NCBI GenBank assembly: GCA_040830545.1
Contig: JBFOMB010000025.1
Location: forward strand, 1 to 10,762
Length of the DNA: 10,762 bases
DNA from: HXMU1420-2 sp040830545
Lineage (GTDB): Bacteria; Pseudomonadota; Alphaproteobacteria; Rhodobacterales; Rhodobacteraceae
Direction of reading: 5' to 3'
Both the position numbers and the translations under genes were made by a program. A model generated the notes under the pieces. The model was not told the DNA's origin. It saw nothing but the letters and a program-made list of their open reading frames with translations, and searched no databases. This document shows positions 1 through 7,098 of this stretch, one piece after another. Positions within the stretch are counted from its first letter, which is position 1. Each line of letters opens with the position of its first letter.

Positions 1-939
1 CCGGATTGCGTGTTGCTGCGTGATCAATGCGTGCGGATCGGCGCGCTGGAGGCTGCGCCTGAGGTTTATGTCGCGCTGGGCGGTGGATCGGTCATCGATT
101 CGGCCAAGGTGTTTGCAGCGGCAGATGGCGATTTCGACCGGGTGCTGACCTATCTGATCAACAAAACGGGCGAGGACACGCTGTCCGCGACCCCGATCAT
201 TGCGGTTCCAACCACGGCAGGTACGGGCAGTGAAGTCACGTGCTGGGCGACGGTCTGGGACGAAGAGAACGGCAAGAAATACTCGCTGGCACGTCCGGGG
301 CTGTATCCCGAATGCGCGATCATCGACCCGGCGCTGATGCTGGCGAAACCGCTGGCGCTGACCATTGCGACGGGGTTGGACGCGCTGTCCCACGCGCTGG
401 AAAGCGTCTGGAACGTCAACGCGAACCCGATATCGGCTCGGTTTGCCGTAACTGCGGCACTACTGACCATCGACACGTTGCCGAAACTGGCGCGCGATCT
501 GGGGAACCTGGAACTGCGCGCGGCACAGGCCGAAGCGTCCCTGCATGCAGGCATGGCGTTTTCCAACACCAAAACCGCGATTGCGCATAACTTGTCTTAT
601 CCCATCACGCTGGGCTGGGGTGTGCAGCACGGGATCGCCTGTTCCTTCACCCTGCCGACCATTTTGCGCTCCGTCATTGGCATCGGCGGATTCCGCGAGG
701 CTGCGCTAAAGGACATCTTTGGCGACGATCTGGACGCCGGTGCCGCGCATCTGACCGAGGTGCTGGCCAATCTGGGGATCGGCACGCGGTTCCGGGATCA
801 TGGTGTACCTGACCGCGACGTCACACGCATCGTCGACGACGCCTTTGCCGGGGAGCGCGGCAAGAATTTCATCGGGACCAAGGCGGATTTCCTGACCGCC
901 GCCCGCGACCAGAACATAGCAACCCTATCCGCCGCCTGA
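1..939 (+). CDS. Iron-containing alcohol dehydrogenase, phosphonate-associated type (5' end cut off)
   Basis: Group III (iron-type) alcohol dehydrogenase. The reading frame is open to the left edge, so the true start lies outside and the GTG at 10 is probably internal; 312 residues are visible of a family usually about 350-390 long. The nucleotide-binding GGGSVID motif is encoded at 79-99, and a TAGTGSEVT-type loop follows near 214-240. All four metal ligands of the family are present: Asp at 379-381 and His at 391-393 (DALSH), His at 586-588 and His at 628-630, spaced as in FucO. The gene sits 55 nt before phnA on the same strand, which matches the phosphonate-metabolism-associated Fe-ADH subfamily. 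By inference it interconverts phosphonoacetaldehyde and 2-hydroxyethylphosphonate with NAD(P)(H); the direction and substrate cannot be read from sequence. It ends with TGA at 937-939. The fold assignment is firm, the substrate is moderate. Confidence 0.88.
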   Translation, partial: PDCVLLRDQCVRIGALEAAPEVYVALGGGSVIDSAKVFAAADGDFDRVLTYLINKTGEDTLSATPIIAVPTTAGTGSEVTCWATVWDEENGKKYSLARPGLYPECAIIDPALMLAKPLALTIATGLDALSHALESVWNVNANPISARFAVTAALLTIDTLPKLARDLGNLELRAAQAEASLHAGMAFSNTKTAIAHNLSYPITLGWGVQHGIACSFTLPTILRSVIGIGGFREAALKDIFGDDLDAGAAHLTEVLANLGIGTRFRDHGVPDRDVTRIVDDAFAGERGKNFIGTKADFLTAARDQNIATLSAA

Positions 940-994
940 GGCGAAACCAGAACTCTACCCGCACGGGTCCAATCAGAAAGGCAATGTACAGCCC

Positions 995-2257
995 ATGACC
1001 ATCCAAGCCCCTGTCACCGCAAATGACCGCACCTATGAGGTGCCGAAAACCTGCGCCATTGCCATCTGTCTGGACGGGTGTGAGCCCGAGTATCTGGATG
1101 TGGCCATTGCCGAAGGGCTGATGCCGAACCTGAAGCGCATTCGCGAAACTGGCACCGACCGGCTGGCGCATTCGGTGATCCCGTCGTTCACCAATCCGAA
1201 CAACCTGTCGATTGCCACGGGCCGTCCGCCCTCGGTCCACGGGATTTGCGGCAACTTCCTGTTTGACCCGGACACGGGCGAAGAGGTGATGATGAATGAC
1301 GTGCGCTTCCTGCGGGCGCCGACCATCTTCTCCAAGTTCTACGAAGCCGGTGCGCGGGTTGCGATGGTCACGGCCAAGGATAAGCTGCGCGCGCTGTTAG
1401 GGTCGGGGCTGAAGTTTGATGAAGATCGCGCAGTGGCGTTTTCGTCCGAGCGGTCGGGTGAGACCACGAAGGCCGAGCATGGGATCGACAACGCGTCCGA
1501 GTGGCTGGGCATGCCGGTGCCCGAGGTTTATTCCGCTGACCTGTCCGAGTTCGTGTTTGCCGCTGGTGTGAAGCTGCTGAAAGAGTGGAAGCCGGACGTC
1601 ATGTACCTGTCCACCACGGACTATATCCAGCACAAGTTTGCCCCGCACGAACAGGGTGCCAAGGATTTTTATGCCATGTTCGACCGCTATCTGGGCGAAC
1701 TGGACGCGCTGGGCGCGGCCATCGTGACCACGGCAGACCATGGCATGAAGGCCAAGCATGACACCGACACCAAGGAACCGTCGGTGATCTACATGCAGGA
1801 CTGGTTCGATGCGGAACTGGGCGCTGCGGCGGCCCGTGTGATCCTGCCGATCACCGACCCGTATGTGGTGCATCACGGTGCGCTGGGGTCGTTTGCGACC
1901 GTCTACCTGCCCGCTGATGCGGACCGGGCGGACATCGTTGCCAAGTGCCGCGCGCTGCCCGAAATGCTGGAAGTGCTGACCAAGGAAGAGGCGGTTGCCA
2001 AATACGAACTGCCCGCCGACCGGATTGGTGATCTGACCATGGTGTCGACCGAAAACATGACCATCGGCACCAGCGAAGACAGGCACGATCTGGCGGCACT
2101 GGGTGAACCCCTGCGCAGCCATGGCGGCCTGACCGAGCAGGAAGTGCCGTTCATCGTCAATCGCGTCATCGACGTGCCAAACGCCCCGGTTCTGCGCAAC
2201 TTTGATGCGTTTTTCTACGCCACGGCAGCGGCCGCACTGGAGGAGGTCCCGGCATGA
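995..2257 (+). CDS. phnA: Phosphonoacetate hydrolase
   Basis: Hydrolyses the C-P bond of phosphonoacetate to give acetate and phosphate; a cytoplasmic, zinc-dependent member of the alkaline phosphatase superfamily. The 420-residue protein has the full set of expected residues: Asp27 in ICLDGCEPEYL and Asp209 and His213 in STTDYIQH (metal ligands), Asp248-His249 in TTADHG, and His376 in RSHGGLTE. Thr66 in SFTNPNN is the likely nucleophile, with Asn87 and Lys128/Lys130 lying where the structurally studied Sinorhizobium enzyme, as I recall it, binds phosphonate. No signal peptide is seen. The start at 995 is chosen because family alignment begins soon after; a purine-rich AGAAAGG (975-981) lies 13 nt upstream, rather far for a Shine-Dalgarno site. 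The stop overlaps the phnY start as ATGA (2254-2257), so the two are translationally coupled. This is the PhnA of C-P hydrolysis, not the unrelated E. coli protein of that name. Confidence 0.95.
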   Translation: MTIQAPVTANDRTYEVPKTCAIAICLDGCEPEYLDVAIAEGLMPNLKRIRETGTDRLAHSVIPSFTNPNNLSIATGRPPSVHGICGNFLFDPDTGEEVMMNDVRFLRAPTIFSKFYEAGARVAMVTAKDKLRALLGSGLKFDEDRAVAFSSERSGETTKAEHGIDNASEWLGMPVPEVYSADLSEFVFAAGVKLLKEWKPDVMYLSTTDYIQHKFAPHEQGAKDFYAMFDRYLGELDALGAAIVTTADHGMKAKHDTDTKEPSVIYMQDWFDAELGAAAARVILPITDPYVVHHGALGSFATVYLPADADRADIVAKCRALPEMLEVLTKEEAVAKYELPADRIGDLTMVSTENMTIGTSEDRHDLAALGEPLRSHGGLTEQEVPFIVNRVIDVPNAPVLRNFDAFFYATAAAALEEVPA

Positions 2258-3711
2258 ACGAGATGAGCAATCTGGACGTGCGCAACGAAGGTATGCGCAT
2301 TGGCGGCGAGGTGGTGTTCACCGAGGCCACCGTGCCGGTCACCTATCCCTATACCGAAGAGGTTGTGGGTTATGTCCCGGCGGGTGATGCGAGCCACGCC
2401 AAACGCGCCTTTGAGATCGCGGCGAACTATCAGGCGAAGCTGTCGCGCTATGAGCGCAGCCAGATCCTGAAACGTGCAGGAGAGCTGATTGGCGAACGTC
2501 GGGAGTACCTGGCGAAATGGCTGACGCTGGAACTGGGCATATGCCAACAGCACGCCATTTACGAAACCAAGCGCGCGCAGGACGTGTTCCAGTTCGCAGC
2601 CGCTGAGGCGTTGAAGGATGATGGCGAGATTTTCAGCTGTGACCTGACCCACAATGGCAAGGCGCGCAAGATTTTCACCAAACGCGAGCCGGTTCGTACG
2701 ATTTCCGCGATCACGCCGTTCAACCACCCTTTGAACATGGTCAGCCACAAGATTGCGCCGGCGATTGCGACCAACAACTGCATGGTCTGCAAACCCACCG
2801 AGCTGACCCCGCTGACGGCGATCACACTGGCCGACATCCTCTATGATGCAGGTCTGCCGCACGAGATGTTCCAGATCGTGACCGGCTGGCCGCAGGACAT
2901 TGGGGACGAGATGATCACCAATGACAACATCGACATCATCACCTTCACCGGGGGTGTGCCGGTCGGCAAAATGATCGCGGACAAGGCAGGTTACAAACGC
3001 ACCGCGCTGGAGCTGGGCGGAAATGATCCGCTGATCATCCTGAACGATCTGGACGATGCTGATCTGGAAAAGGCCGCGACCATCGCTGTGGCCGGGGCCA
3101 CCGGCAATTCCGGCCAGCGTTGCACGGCGGTGAAGCGTATCCTGGTGCAGGAAAGCGTTGCGGATGCCTTTGTCGCGAAAGTGCTGGACAAGGCCAAAGC
3201 GATCAAGTTCGGCGACCCGCAGGACCCCGAGACCGAGCTGGGCTGTGTGATCCACGCGCAGGCGGCGGAGCTGTTTGAAAAGCGGGTCTATATGGCCGCT
3301 GATCAGGGGGCCGAGGTGCTGTATGATCCGGGCCGTCAGGGCGCATTGCTGCCGCCGATTGTGGTGGACCGCGTGCCCCATGACAGCGAGTTGGTGATGG
3401 AAGAAACCTTTGGCCCGATCGTGCCCATCGTGCGCGTGCCCGATGACGATGCCGAGGTGATGCACATTTCCAACTCGACCGCGTTTGGCCTGTCTTCCGG
3501 TGTCTGCACCAATGACTTCCGCCGGATGCAGGTGTTCATTCAGGGGCTGAACGTTGGTACTGTGAACATCTGGGAACAGCCCGGCTACCGCATCGAAATG
3601 TCCCCGTTCGGTGGCATCAAGGACAGCGGCAATGGCGTCAAGGAAGGCGTCATCGAAGCGATGAAGTTCTTCACCAACGTGAAGACCTATTCGCTGCCTT
3701 GGGTCGACTAA
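2254..3711 (+). CDS. phnY: Phosphonoacetaldehyde dehydrogenase
   Basis: Oxidises phosphonoacetaldehyde to phosphonoacetate with NAD(P)+, supplying the substrate of the hydrolase encoded just upstream. It is a 485-residue member of the aldehyde dehydrogenase superfamily. Visible family landmarks are Asn157 in TPFNHPL, Lys180 in CKPTE, the FTGG loop near 231-234, Glu253 in ALELGGNDP and the catalytic Cys290 in SGQRCTAVKR. Arg107, His158 and Arg289 fall at the positions I remember as phosphonate-binding in the Sinorhizobium PhnY structure, which favours this over a general aldehyde dehydrogenase. The ATG at 2254 is preceded by a perfect AGGAGG (2241-2246) seven nt upstream and overlaps the phnA stop. 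The stop TAA is at 3709-3711, and a GC-rich palindrome follows 17 nt later, so this is probably the last gene of the transcription unit. A long open frame on the other strand here is a shadow. Confidence 0.93.
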   Translation: MNEMSNLDVRNEGMRIGGEVVFTEATVPVTYPYTEEVVGYVPAGDASHAKRAFEIAANYQAKLSRYERSQILKRAGELIGERREYLAKWLTLELGICQQHAIYETKRAQDVFQFAAAEALKDDGEIFSCDLTHNGKARKIFTKREPVRTISAITPFNHPLNMVSHKIAPAIATNNCMVCKPTELTPLTAITLADILYDAGLPHEMFQIVTGWPQDIGDEMITNDNIDIITFTGGVPVGKMIADKAGYKRTALELGGNDPLIILNDLDDADLEKAATIAVAGATGNSGQRCTAVKRILVQESVADAFVAKVLDKAKAIKFGDPQDPETELGCVIHAQAAELFEKRVYMAADQGAEVLYDPGRQGALLPPIVVDRVPHDSELVMEETFGPIVPIVRVPDDDAEVMHISNSTAFGLSSGVCTNDFRRMQVFIQGLNVGTVNIWEQPGYRIEMSPFGGIKDSGNGVKEGVIEAMKFFTNVKTYSLPWVD

Positions 3712-3727
3712 CGCGACCTGATCCGAG

Positions 3728-3748
3728 GCCCCGGGTCAAGCCCGGGGC
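3728..3748. repeat. GC-rich palindrome after phnY (possible terminator or dispersed repeat)
   Basis: A perfect 8-bp inverted repeat, GCCCCGGG (3728-3735) and CCCGGGGC (3741-3748), with the 5-nt loop TCAAG. It begins 17 nt after the phnY stop. There is no run of T on either side, so it is not a standard intrinsic terminator. The core closely resembles a short palindrome that I recall as widely scattered between genes in alphaproteobacterial genomes. It could protect the 3' end of the phn transcript or help end it. The hairpin is certain; the role is inferred. Confidence 0.7.
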
Positions 3749-4156
3749 TGCGGTTGCGACACGCGCGGGCCTTGCCTGTCAATGCGCCCGGGACCTGACC
3801 GCCATCACTTTGGGCAACATGTCCCGGATGCAGTTTGATCGGCTATGTGGCGCGATGTCTTCCGGCAGGCGAACCAAGCGTCGTGGATATCGCGCATGTG
3901 TGCGATTGTCTATTTCACCTTTTGCCAGCGTGGCGGGCCACTGCTGAAAACTGGCTGCCAAACTTCGATCCAAGAGGATTGAAAGAAACGGTGGTGGAGT
4001 TTTCCGGGCGGCCATAGTAACGGGTGTGGCGACTTTGCCAGCTGTTTTGTCCATGACACAGAATGGCATTGATGAAGTAAATGTGATTGTTTACCTTTTG
4101 GCGGAAGTGTGTCGTCCATCCGATCAAGACAACTTGTGTGCAGATAGGTCACTGGC
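3749..4156. other. Intergenic region between phnY and the TetR gene, no convincing gene
   Basis: About 400 nt without a gene I can support. Short open frames exist on both strands (for example 3835-4017 plus, TTG start, 60 residues; 3779-4069 minus, 96 residues) but none has a recognisable domain, a good ribosome binding site or the codon pattern of its neighbours. The 3835-4017 translation has a faint helix-turn-helix-like flavour (LPAGEPSVVDIAHVCDC, then a tryptophan-rich stretch) that could be a decayed transposase OrfA, but it is too weak to call. The last part, from about 4060, is more AT-rich and probably holds the promoter and operator of the TetR gene. No tRNA or other structured RNA was seen. 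Confidence 0.5.
4077..4094. promoter_or_regulatory. Candidate operator upstream of the TetR gene
   Basis: An 18-bp interrupted palindrome, GTAAA (4077-4081) and TTTAC (4090-4094) with 8 nt between. Its centre is about 70 nt ahead of the GTG start of the TetR-family gene, inside the most AT-rich part of the gap. TetR-family proteins commonly bind palindromes of this size in their own promoter, so autoregulation is a reasonable guess. A 5-bp half-site can arise by chance, so the call is tentative. Confidence 0.3.
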
Positions 4157-4750
4157 GTGAAACTGACGGAAAAGAAAAGGCTGAGCATCGTCGAAGCGGC
4201 GATTGATGAGTTTCGCGAACAGGGGTTTCTGGGTGCGAAAACCACCAGGATTGCCAAATCGGCAGGGGTGTCCAGCCGTACCCTGTACAATCACTTTGAA
4301 AGCAAGGAAGCGCTGTTCAACGCGATCTCCGAGATCATGATCGAGCGGAACGCCAGCATGGGTTCGGTGCCGTTCGATCCGGATCGTGATTTGGCCGAAC
4401 AACTGACCGAGGCGCTTTGGCAGTATGTATCCGTGATCACCGAAGACCAGGCCATCGGGCTGAACCGGATGGTTGTGTCCGAACTGCTGCGCGATCTGGA
4501 ACGGTCTAGGGAATTCTTCGCTGAAACCGCGTCCCATGACTACCCGATCACCAAGCTGATCGAAGATGCGATGAACGCGGGTGCATTGCGGTCGGCTGAT
4601 CCGGTGTTGGCGGCAAGCCAATTGCTGGCAATGGTGAAGAATTTCTATTTCTGGCCAGAGTTCTTTCTGGGTGAAAATCCCAATACAGCCGAGGTCATGG
4701 CGGATTGTGTCACAATGTTCTTGCGACACTATTCGGTGGAAACGACGTAG
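4157..4750 (+). CDS. TetR-family transcriptional regulator
   Basis: A 197-residue one-domain-plus-effector-domain regulator, normal length for TetR. The N-terminal helix-turn-helix spans roughly residues 9-55: IVEAAIDEFREQG, then TTRIAKSAGVSS and the recognition-helix region RTLYNHFESKEALF, all typical. The C-terminal half, including ITKLIEDAMNAGAL and a aromatic-rich NFYFWPEFF stretch near residue 155, resembles the AefR-like ligand-binding domain. The start must be the GTG at 4157: an in-frame TAG at 4145-4147 leaves no other candidate before the conserved domain. The ribosome binding site is weak (ATAGG at 4144-4148). The gene converges on the minus-strand operon, ending 27 nt from the hydrolase stop. 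It is the only regulator in view and so the first candidate to control that operon, whose promoter lies off the right edge; it could equally act on itself or elsewhere. Confidence 0.9.
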   Translation: MKLTEKKRLSIVEAAIDEFREQGFLGAKTTRIAKSAGVSSRTLYNHFESKEALFNAISEIMIERNASMGSVPFDPDRDLAEQLTEALWQYVSVITEDQAIGLNRMVVSELLRDLERSREFFAETASHDYPITKLIEDAMNAGALRSADPVLAASQLLAMVKNFYFWPEFFLGENPNTAEVMADCVTMFLRHYSVETT

Positions 4751-4777
4751 CAGATAGCCACCGGTTCCTGTGGTGCA

Positions 4778-5641
4778 CTAGGGCTTGTTGCCTTGGGCCA
4801 ATCCGAAGCACATTTGCGTCAGCGCAGTGGTCGGATCGGTCAGGTCCAGGATGACATCGAAATGATTTCGCCCGGCGACCTCCAGTGTCTCCACTTTGCC
4901 GCCCTTGTCGGCCCAATCGGCCGCAAAATCCCGGCTTTGGCGTGCGAATTCCGCTGTTTCGAACTCACCCCACGCGGCCAGCATCGGGCATCCGTCACTC
5001 GGAATGTGAAACATGGGGCTTAGCGTTGCGACGCTGTCATTGGTGAGCGACAGCCATTCGTTCTGATGGCAGTGGCGCAGGGGGGTCAGGTCAAACAACC
5101 CGCTGACCGGGATCGCCCCTGCAACGACGCCTGCGGGCAGGTCGAACGCCGCCTCCCATCCGCGCGTGGCCAGCATACCCGTCAGGTGCCCACCTGCGGA
5201 TGATCCACCGACATAGATGCGGGTACGGTCGATCCCAAACCGGTCCGCGTTGTGCCACAGATGCGCAACCGCGGCCCGGCATTGTCGGGTGATTTCAGTG
5301 AGCGTGACCGCCGGGGCAAGCGCATAATTCACGGCCACCGTGGTGATACCTGCGCGGGAAAATGTCGGGGCCATGAATCCACTGTCATCCTTGGACAACA
5401 GCCGCCAGTATCCGCCATGAATGAACACGAAAACCGGCGCGTTTGGGCCTGCGGGGTAAATGTCCATGACCTCGGCTTCGGACGGGCCGAAGGCCACGTC
5501 TGTCTGGCAGGTCATCGACGCCTTGGCCGCGTCCGTTAGCGAGCGGTATTGCTCCAGATAAGGCTGAATATCGTCCACGGTGGCACGGGCGTTGTACTGA
5601 ACCTCCAACGCGTCCGCATCCATGCCCCGATAAAGCGTCAC
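4778..5641 (-). CDS. Alpha/beta hydrolase, arylformamidase/carboxylesterase-like
   Basis: A 287-residue cytoplasmic serine hydrolase (no signal peptide) of the hormone-sensitive-lipase/arylformamidase group. The oxyanion-hole motif HGGYW is at residues 75-79, the nucleophile elbow G-S-S-A-G has Ser148, and His260 in GRNHFDV is the expected catalytic histidine. The acid is probably Glu226 in AWGEFETAEF, where kynurenine formamidase relatives have a similar acidic residue. The N-terminal YRGMD...LEVQYNAR stretch is typical of the formamidase-like group and supports the GTG start at 5641 over the ATG at 5623; a G-run (5649-5653) lies seven nt upstream. It starts 2 nt after the livF-like stop, so it is the last gene of the transport operon. 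By inference it cleaves an ester, amide or formamide bond of the imported or oxidised compound. The exact substrate is unknown; true kynurenine formamidase is possible but has no supporting kyn genes here. Confidence 0.85.
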   Translation of the reverse strand: MTLYRGMDADALEVQYNARATVDDIQPYLEQYRSLTDAAKASMTCQTDVAFGPSEAEVMDIYPAGPNAPVFVFIHGGYWRLLSKDDSGFMAPTFSRAGITTVAVNYALAPAVTLTEITRQCRAAVAHLWHNADRFGIDRTRIYVGGSSAGGHLTGMLATRGWEAAFDLPAGVVAGAIPVSGLFDLTPLRHCHQNEWLSLTNDSVATLSPMFHIPSDGCPMLAAWGEFETAEFARQSRDFAADWADKGGKVETLEVAGRNHFDVILDLTDPTTALTQMCFGLAQGNKP

Positions 5642-5643
5642 GG

Positions 5644-6345
5644 CTATACCCCCACGTAGCGTTCCAGCAATTCGGGCTGATCTATCAGGTCCTGATTGCT
5701 GCCGGTCCAGCAGGTGACGCCCTTTTCCACGATTGTATGGGTGTCAGCGACGCTGGTCAGTTCGGTGATGTTCTTGTCAATCAGCAGGATGGATTCACCG
5801 GCGGCCTTCAGCCCCGCGATGCAGTGATAGATTTCCTTGCGGATCAGGGGGGCGAGTCCCTCGGTCGCCTCGTCCAAGATCAACAGGTCGGGGTTGGTCA
5901 TCAGCGCGCGTCCGATGGCCAGCATCTGCTGTTCCCCACCGGACAGCGACGAACCGGACAGATCCTGCCGCTCTTCGAGCACCGGGAAGAAATCGAACAC
6001 CTCGCGCAGGCCCCAATGGGCATGTTTGCGGGACCGGTTGGCGCTGGTGGCAATCAGATTCTCGCGCACGCTGAGTGTCGGGAAGATCTGTCGTCCCTCG
6101 GGCACCAGACCGATGCCCAGACGCGCCACGCGATGCGGCGCCAGACCCGAGATTTTGCGCCCGCGATAGTGGATTTCCCCGCCCGACGCCTTGTTCAACC
6201 CCAATATGGCGCGCACGGTTGTGGTTTTGCCCATGCCGTTGCGTCCGATCAGGGTCGCGACCTGCCCTTCTTCAATCGACAGGTCGATGCCGTGCAACAC
6301 TTTGGACCGGCCATAATGGGATTGAACGCCTTTCAACTGCAGCAT
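5644..6345 (-). CDS. HAAT-type ABC transporter ATP-binding protein, LivF-like
   Basis: One of two ATPases that power a branched-chain-amino-acid-type importer on the inner face of the cytoplasmic membrane. The 233-residue length is normal for LivF. Walker A is GRNGMGKTT at residues 34-42, the signature LSGGEQQ is at 134-140, and Walker B LLILDEA is at 154-160. The C-terminal switch region reads LLIDKNI, where LivF proteins usually have an LLVEQN-like sequence. The start ATG at 6345 follows the livG-like stop by 3 nt; the G-run at 6353-6357, in the livG 3' end, serves as ribosome binding site. The hydrolase gene follows 2 nt after its stop. Assignment to LivF rather than LivG rests on the short length and the LSGGEQQ signature. 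Substrate specificity is set by the binding protein, so the leucine-linked symbol is not applied. Confidence 0.93.
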   Translation of the reverse strand: MLQLKGVQSHYGRSKVLHGIDLSIEEGQVATLIGRNGMGKTTTVRAILGLNKASGGEIHYRGRKISGLAPHRVARLGIGLVPEGRQIFPTLSVRENLIATSANRSRKHAHWGLREVFDFFPVLEERQDLSGSSLSGGEQQMLAIGRALMTNPDLLILDEATEGLAPLIRKEIYHCIAGLKAAGESILLIDKNITELTSVADTHTIVEKGVTCWTGSNQDLIDQPELLERYVGV

Positions 6346-6348
6346 GGC

Positions 6349-7098
6349 CTATCCCCCACCGCCCAGATACGCCTCGCGCACATCCGGATTTGCGCGGATT
6401 TCATCCGGTGTGCCGGTAGCAATGATCTTGCCATAGACCAGCACGGAAATCCGGTCGGCCAGCGAAAACACCGCGTCCATGTCATGTTCGACCAACAGTT
6501 TTGAGACCTTGGATTTCAGCGATTTGAGAATATCCACGACCAGCGCGCTTTCTGCGCGACCCATACCCGCCATGGGTTCGTCCAGGATCAACAGCTTGGG
6601 CTGCATGGCCAGCGCTATGGCCAATTCTACCTGCCGCTGCTGACCATGGGCCAGTTCCTGAACCGGTTTGTTGGCCTCGCCCTCCAGACCCACGGTTTTC
6701 AGATGGGTCATCGCCTGATCCGTCAGGCTGTGATCGGACCGGGCATCCGTCCAGAACCGGAAACTGTGACCTTGCAGGGACTGCACCGCCATCGACACAT
6801 TTTCCAGCGCGGTGAATTCCGGGAAGACCGAAGTGATCTGGAACGACCGGATCATGCCGCGTTTGGGGCGTTCGGTTTCGGGCAGATGGGTGATGTCCTG
6901 ACCGTCATAGACCACCCTGCCCTCGTCCGAGGGCATCTGACCGCACAGCTGCGCGATCAGGGTGGATTTGCCCGCACCGTTGGGGCCGATGACCGCGTGA
7001 ATCTCCCCCTGCCGGATGTCGAGGTTCACGCCGTCGCTGGCCACAACCGCCCCGAAGGATTTGCGCAGATTGGAGACCTGAAGGATCGGATCGCTCAT
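6349..7098 (-). CDS. HAAT-type ABC transporter ATP-binding protein, LivG-like
   Basis: Second ATPase of the importer, 249 residues from ATG at 7098. Walker A GPNGAGKST is at residues 38-46, the signature has the LivG-typical form LAHGQQ (149-154), Walker B LLILDEP is at 169-175, and the switch histidine is His205 in LLVEHD. The open frame continues upstream to 7500, but that extension lies inside the permease gene in another frame and reads as proline/histidine-rich nonsense. The real start is fixed by the domain beginning (MSDPILQVSNLRKSFG), a strong AGGAGAGG site (7103-7110) and a 4-nt ATGA overlap with the livM-like stop (7095-7098). The stop TAG is 3 nt before the livF-like start. Confidence 0.94.
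   Translation of the reverse strand: MSDPILQVSNLRKSFGAVVASDGVNLDIRQGEIHAVIGPNGAGKSTLIAQLCGQMPSDEGRVVYDGQDITHLPETERPKRGMIRSFQITSVFPEFTALENVSMAVQSLQGHSFRFWTDARSDHSLTDQAMTHLKTVGLEGEANKPVQELAHGQQRQVELAIALAMQPKLLILDEPMAGMGRAESALVVDILKSLKSKVSKLLVEHDMDAVFSLADRISVLVYGKIIATGTPDEIRANPDVREAYLGGGG

Noticed and set aside
1397..2122. 241-codon open frame on the minus strand opposite phnA
   Set aside because: Shadow of phnA, with no recognisable motif and a composition reflecting GC-rich antisense.
2215..3465. 416-codon open frame on the minus strand opposite phnY
   Set aside because: Histidine/arginine-rich translation with no domain; it mirrors the codon periodicity of phnY, which carries all the catalytic residues of its family.
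3776..3799. Possible Pho box (CTGTCA) after phnY
   Set aside because: Only one CTGTCA half-site is present, with no properly spaced second repeat, and it lies downstream of the phn genes rather than before them.
4758..4773. CCAC...GTGG inverted repeat between the convergent TetR and hydrolase genes as a terminator
   Set aside because: Only 4 bp with an 8-nt loop and no T-run; too weak to call.
5737..6504. 255-codon open frame on the plus strand across livF and livG
   Set aside because: Crosses two well-supported ATPase genes and their junction in antisense; no domain.
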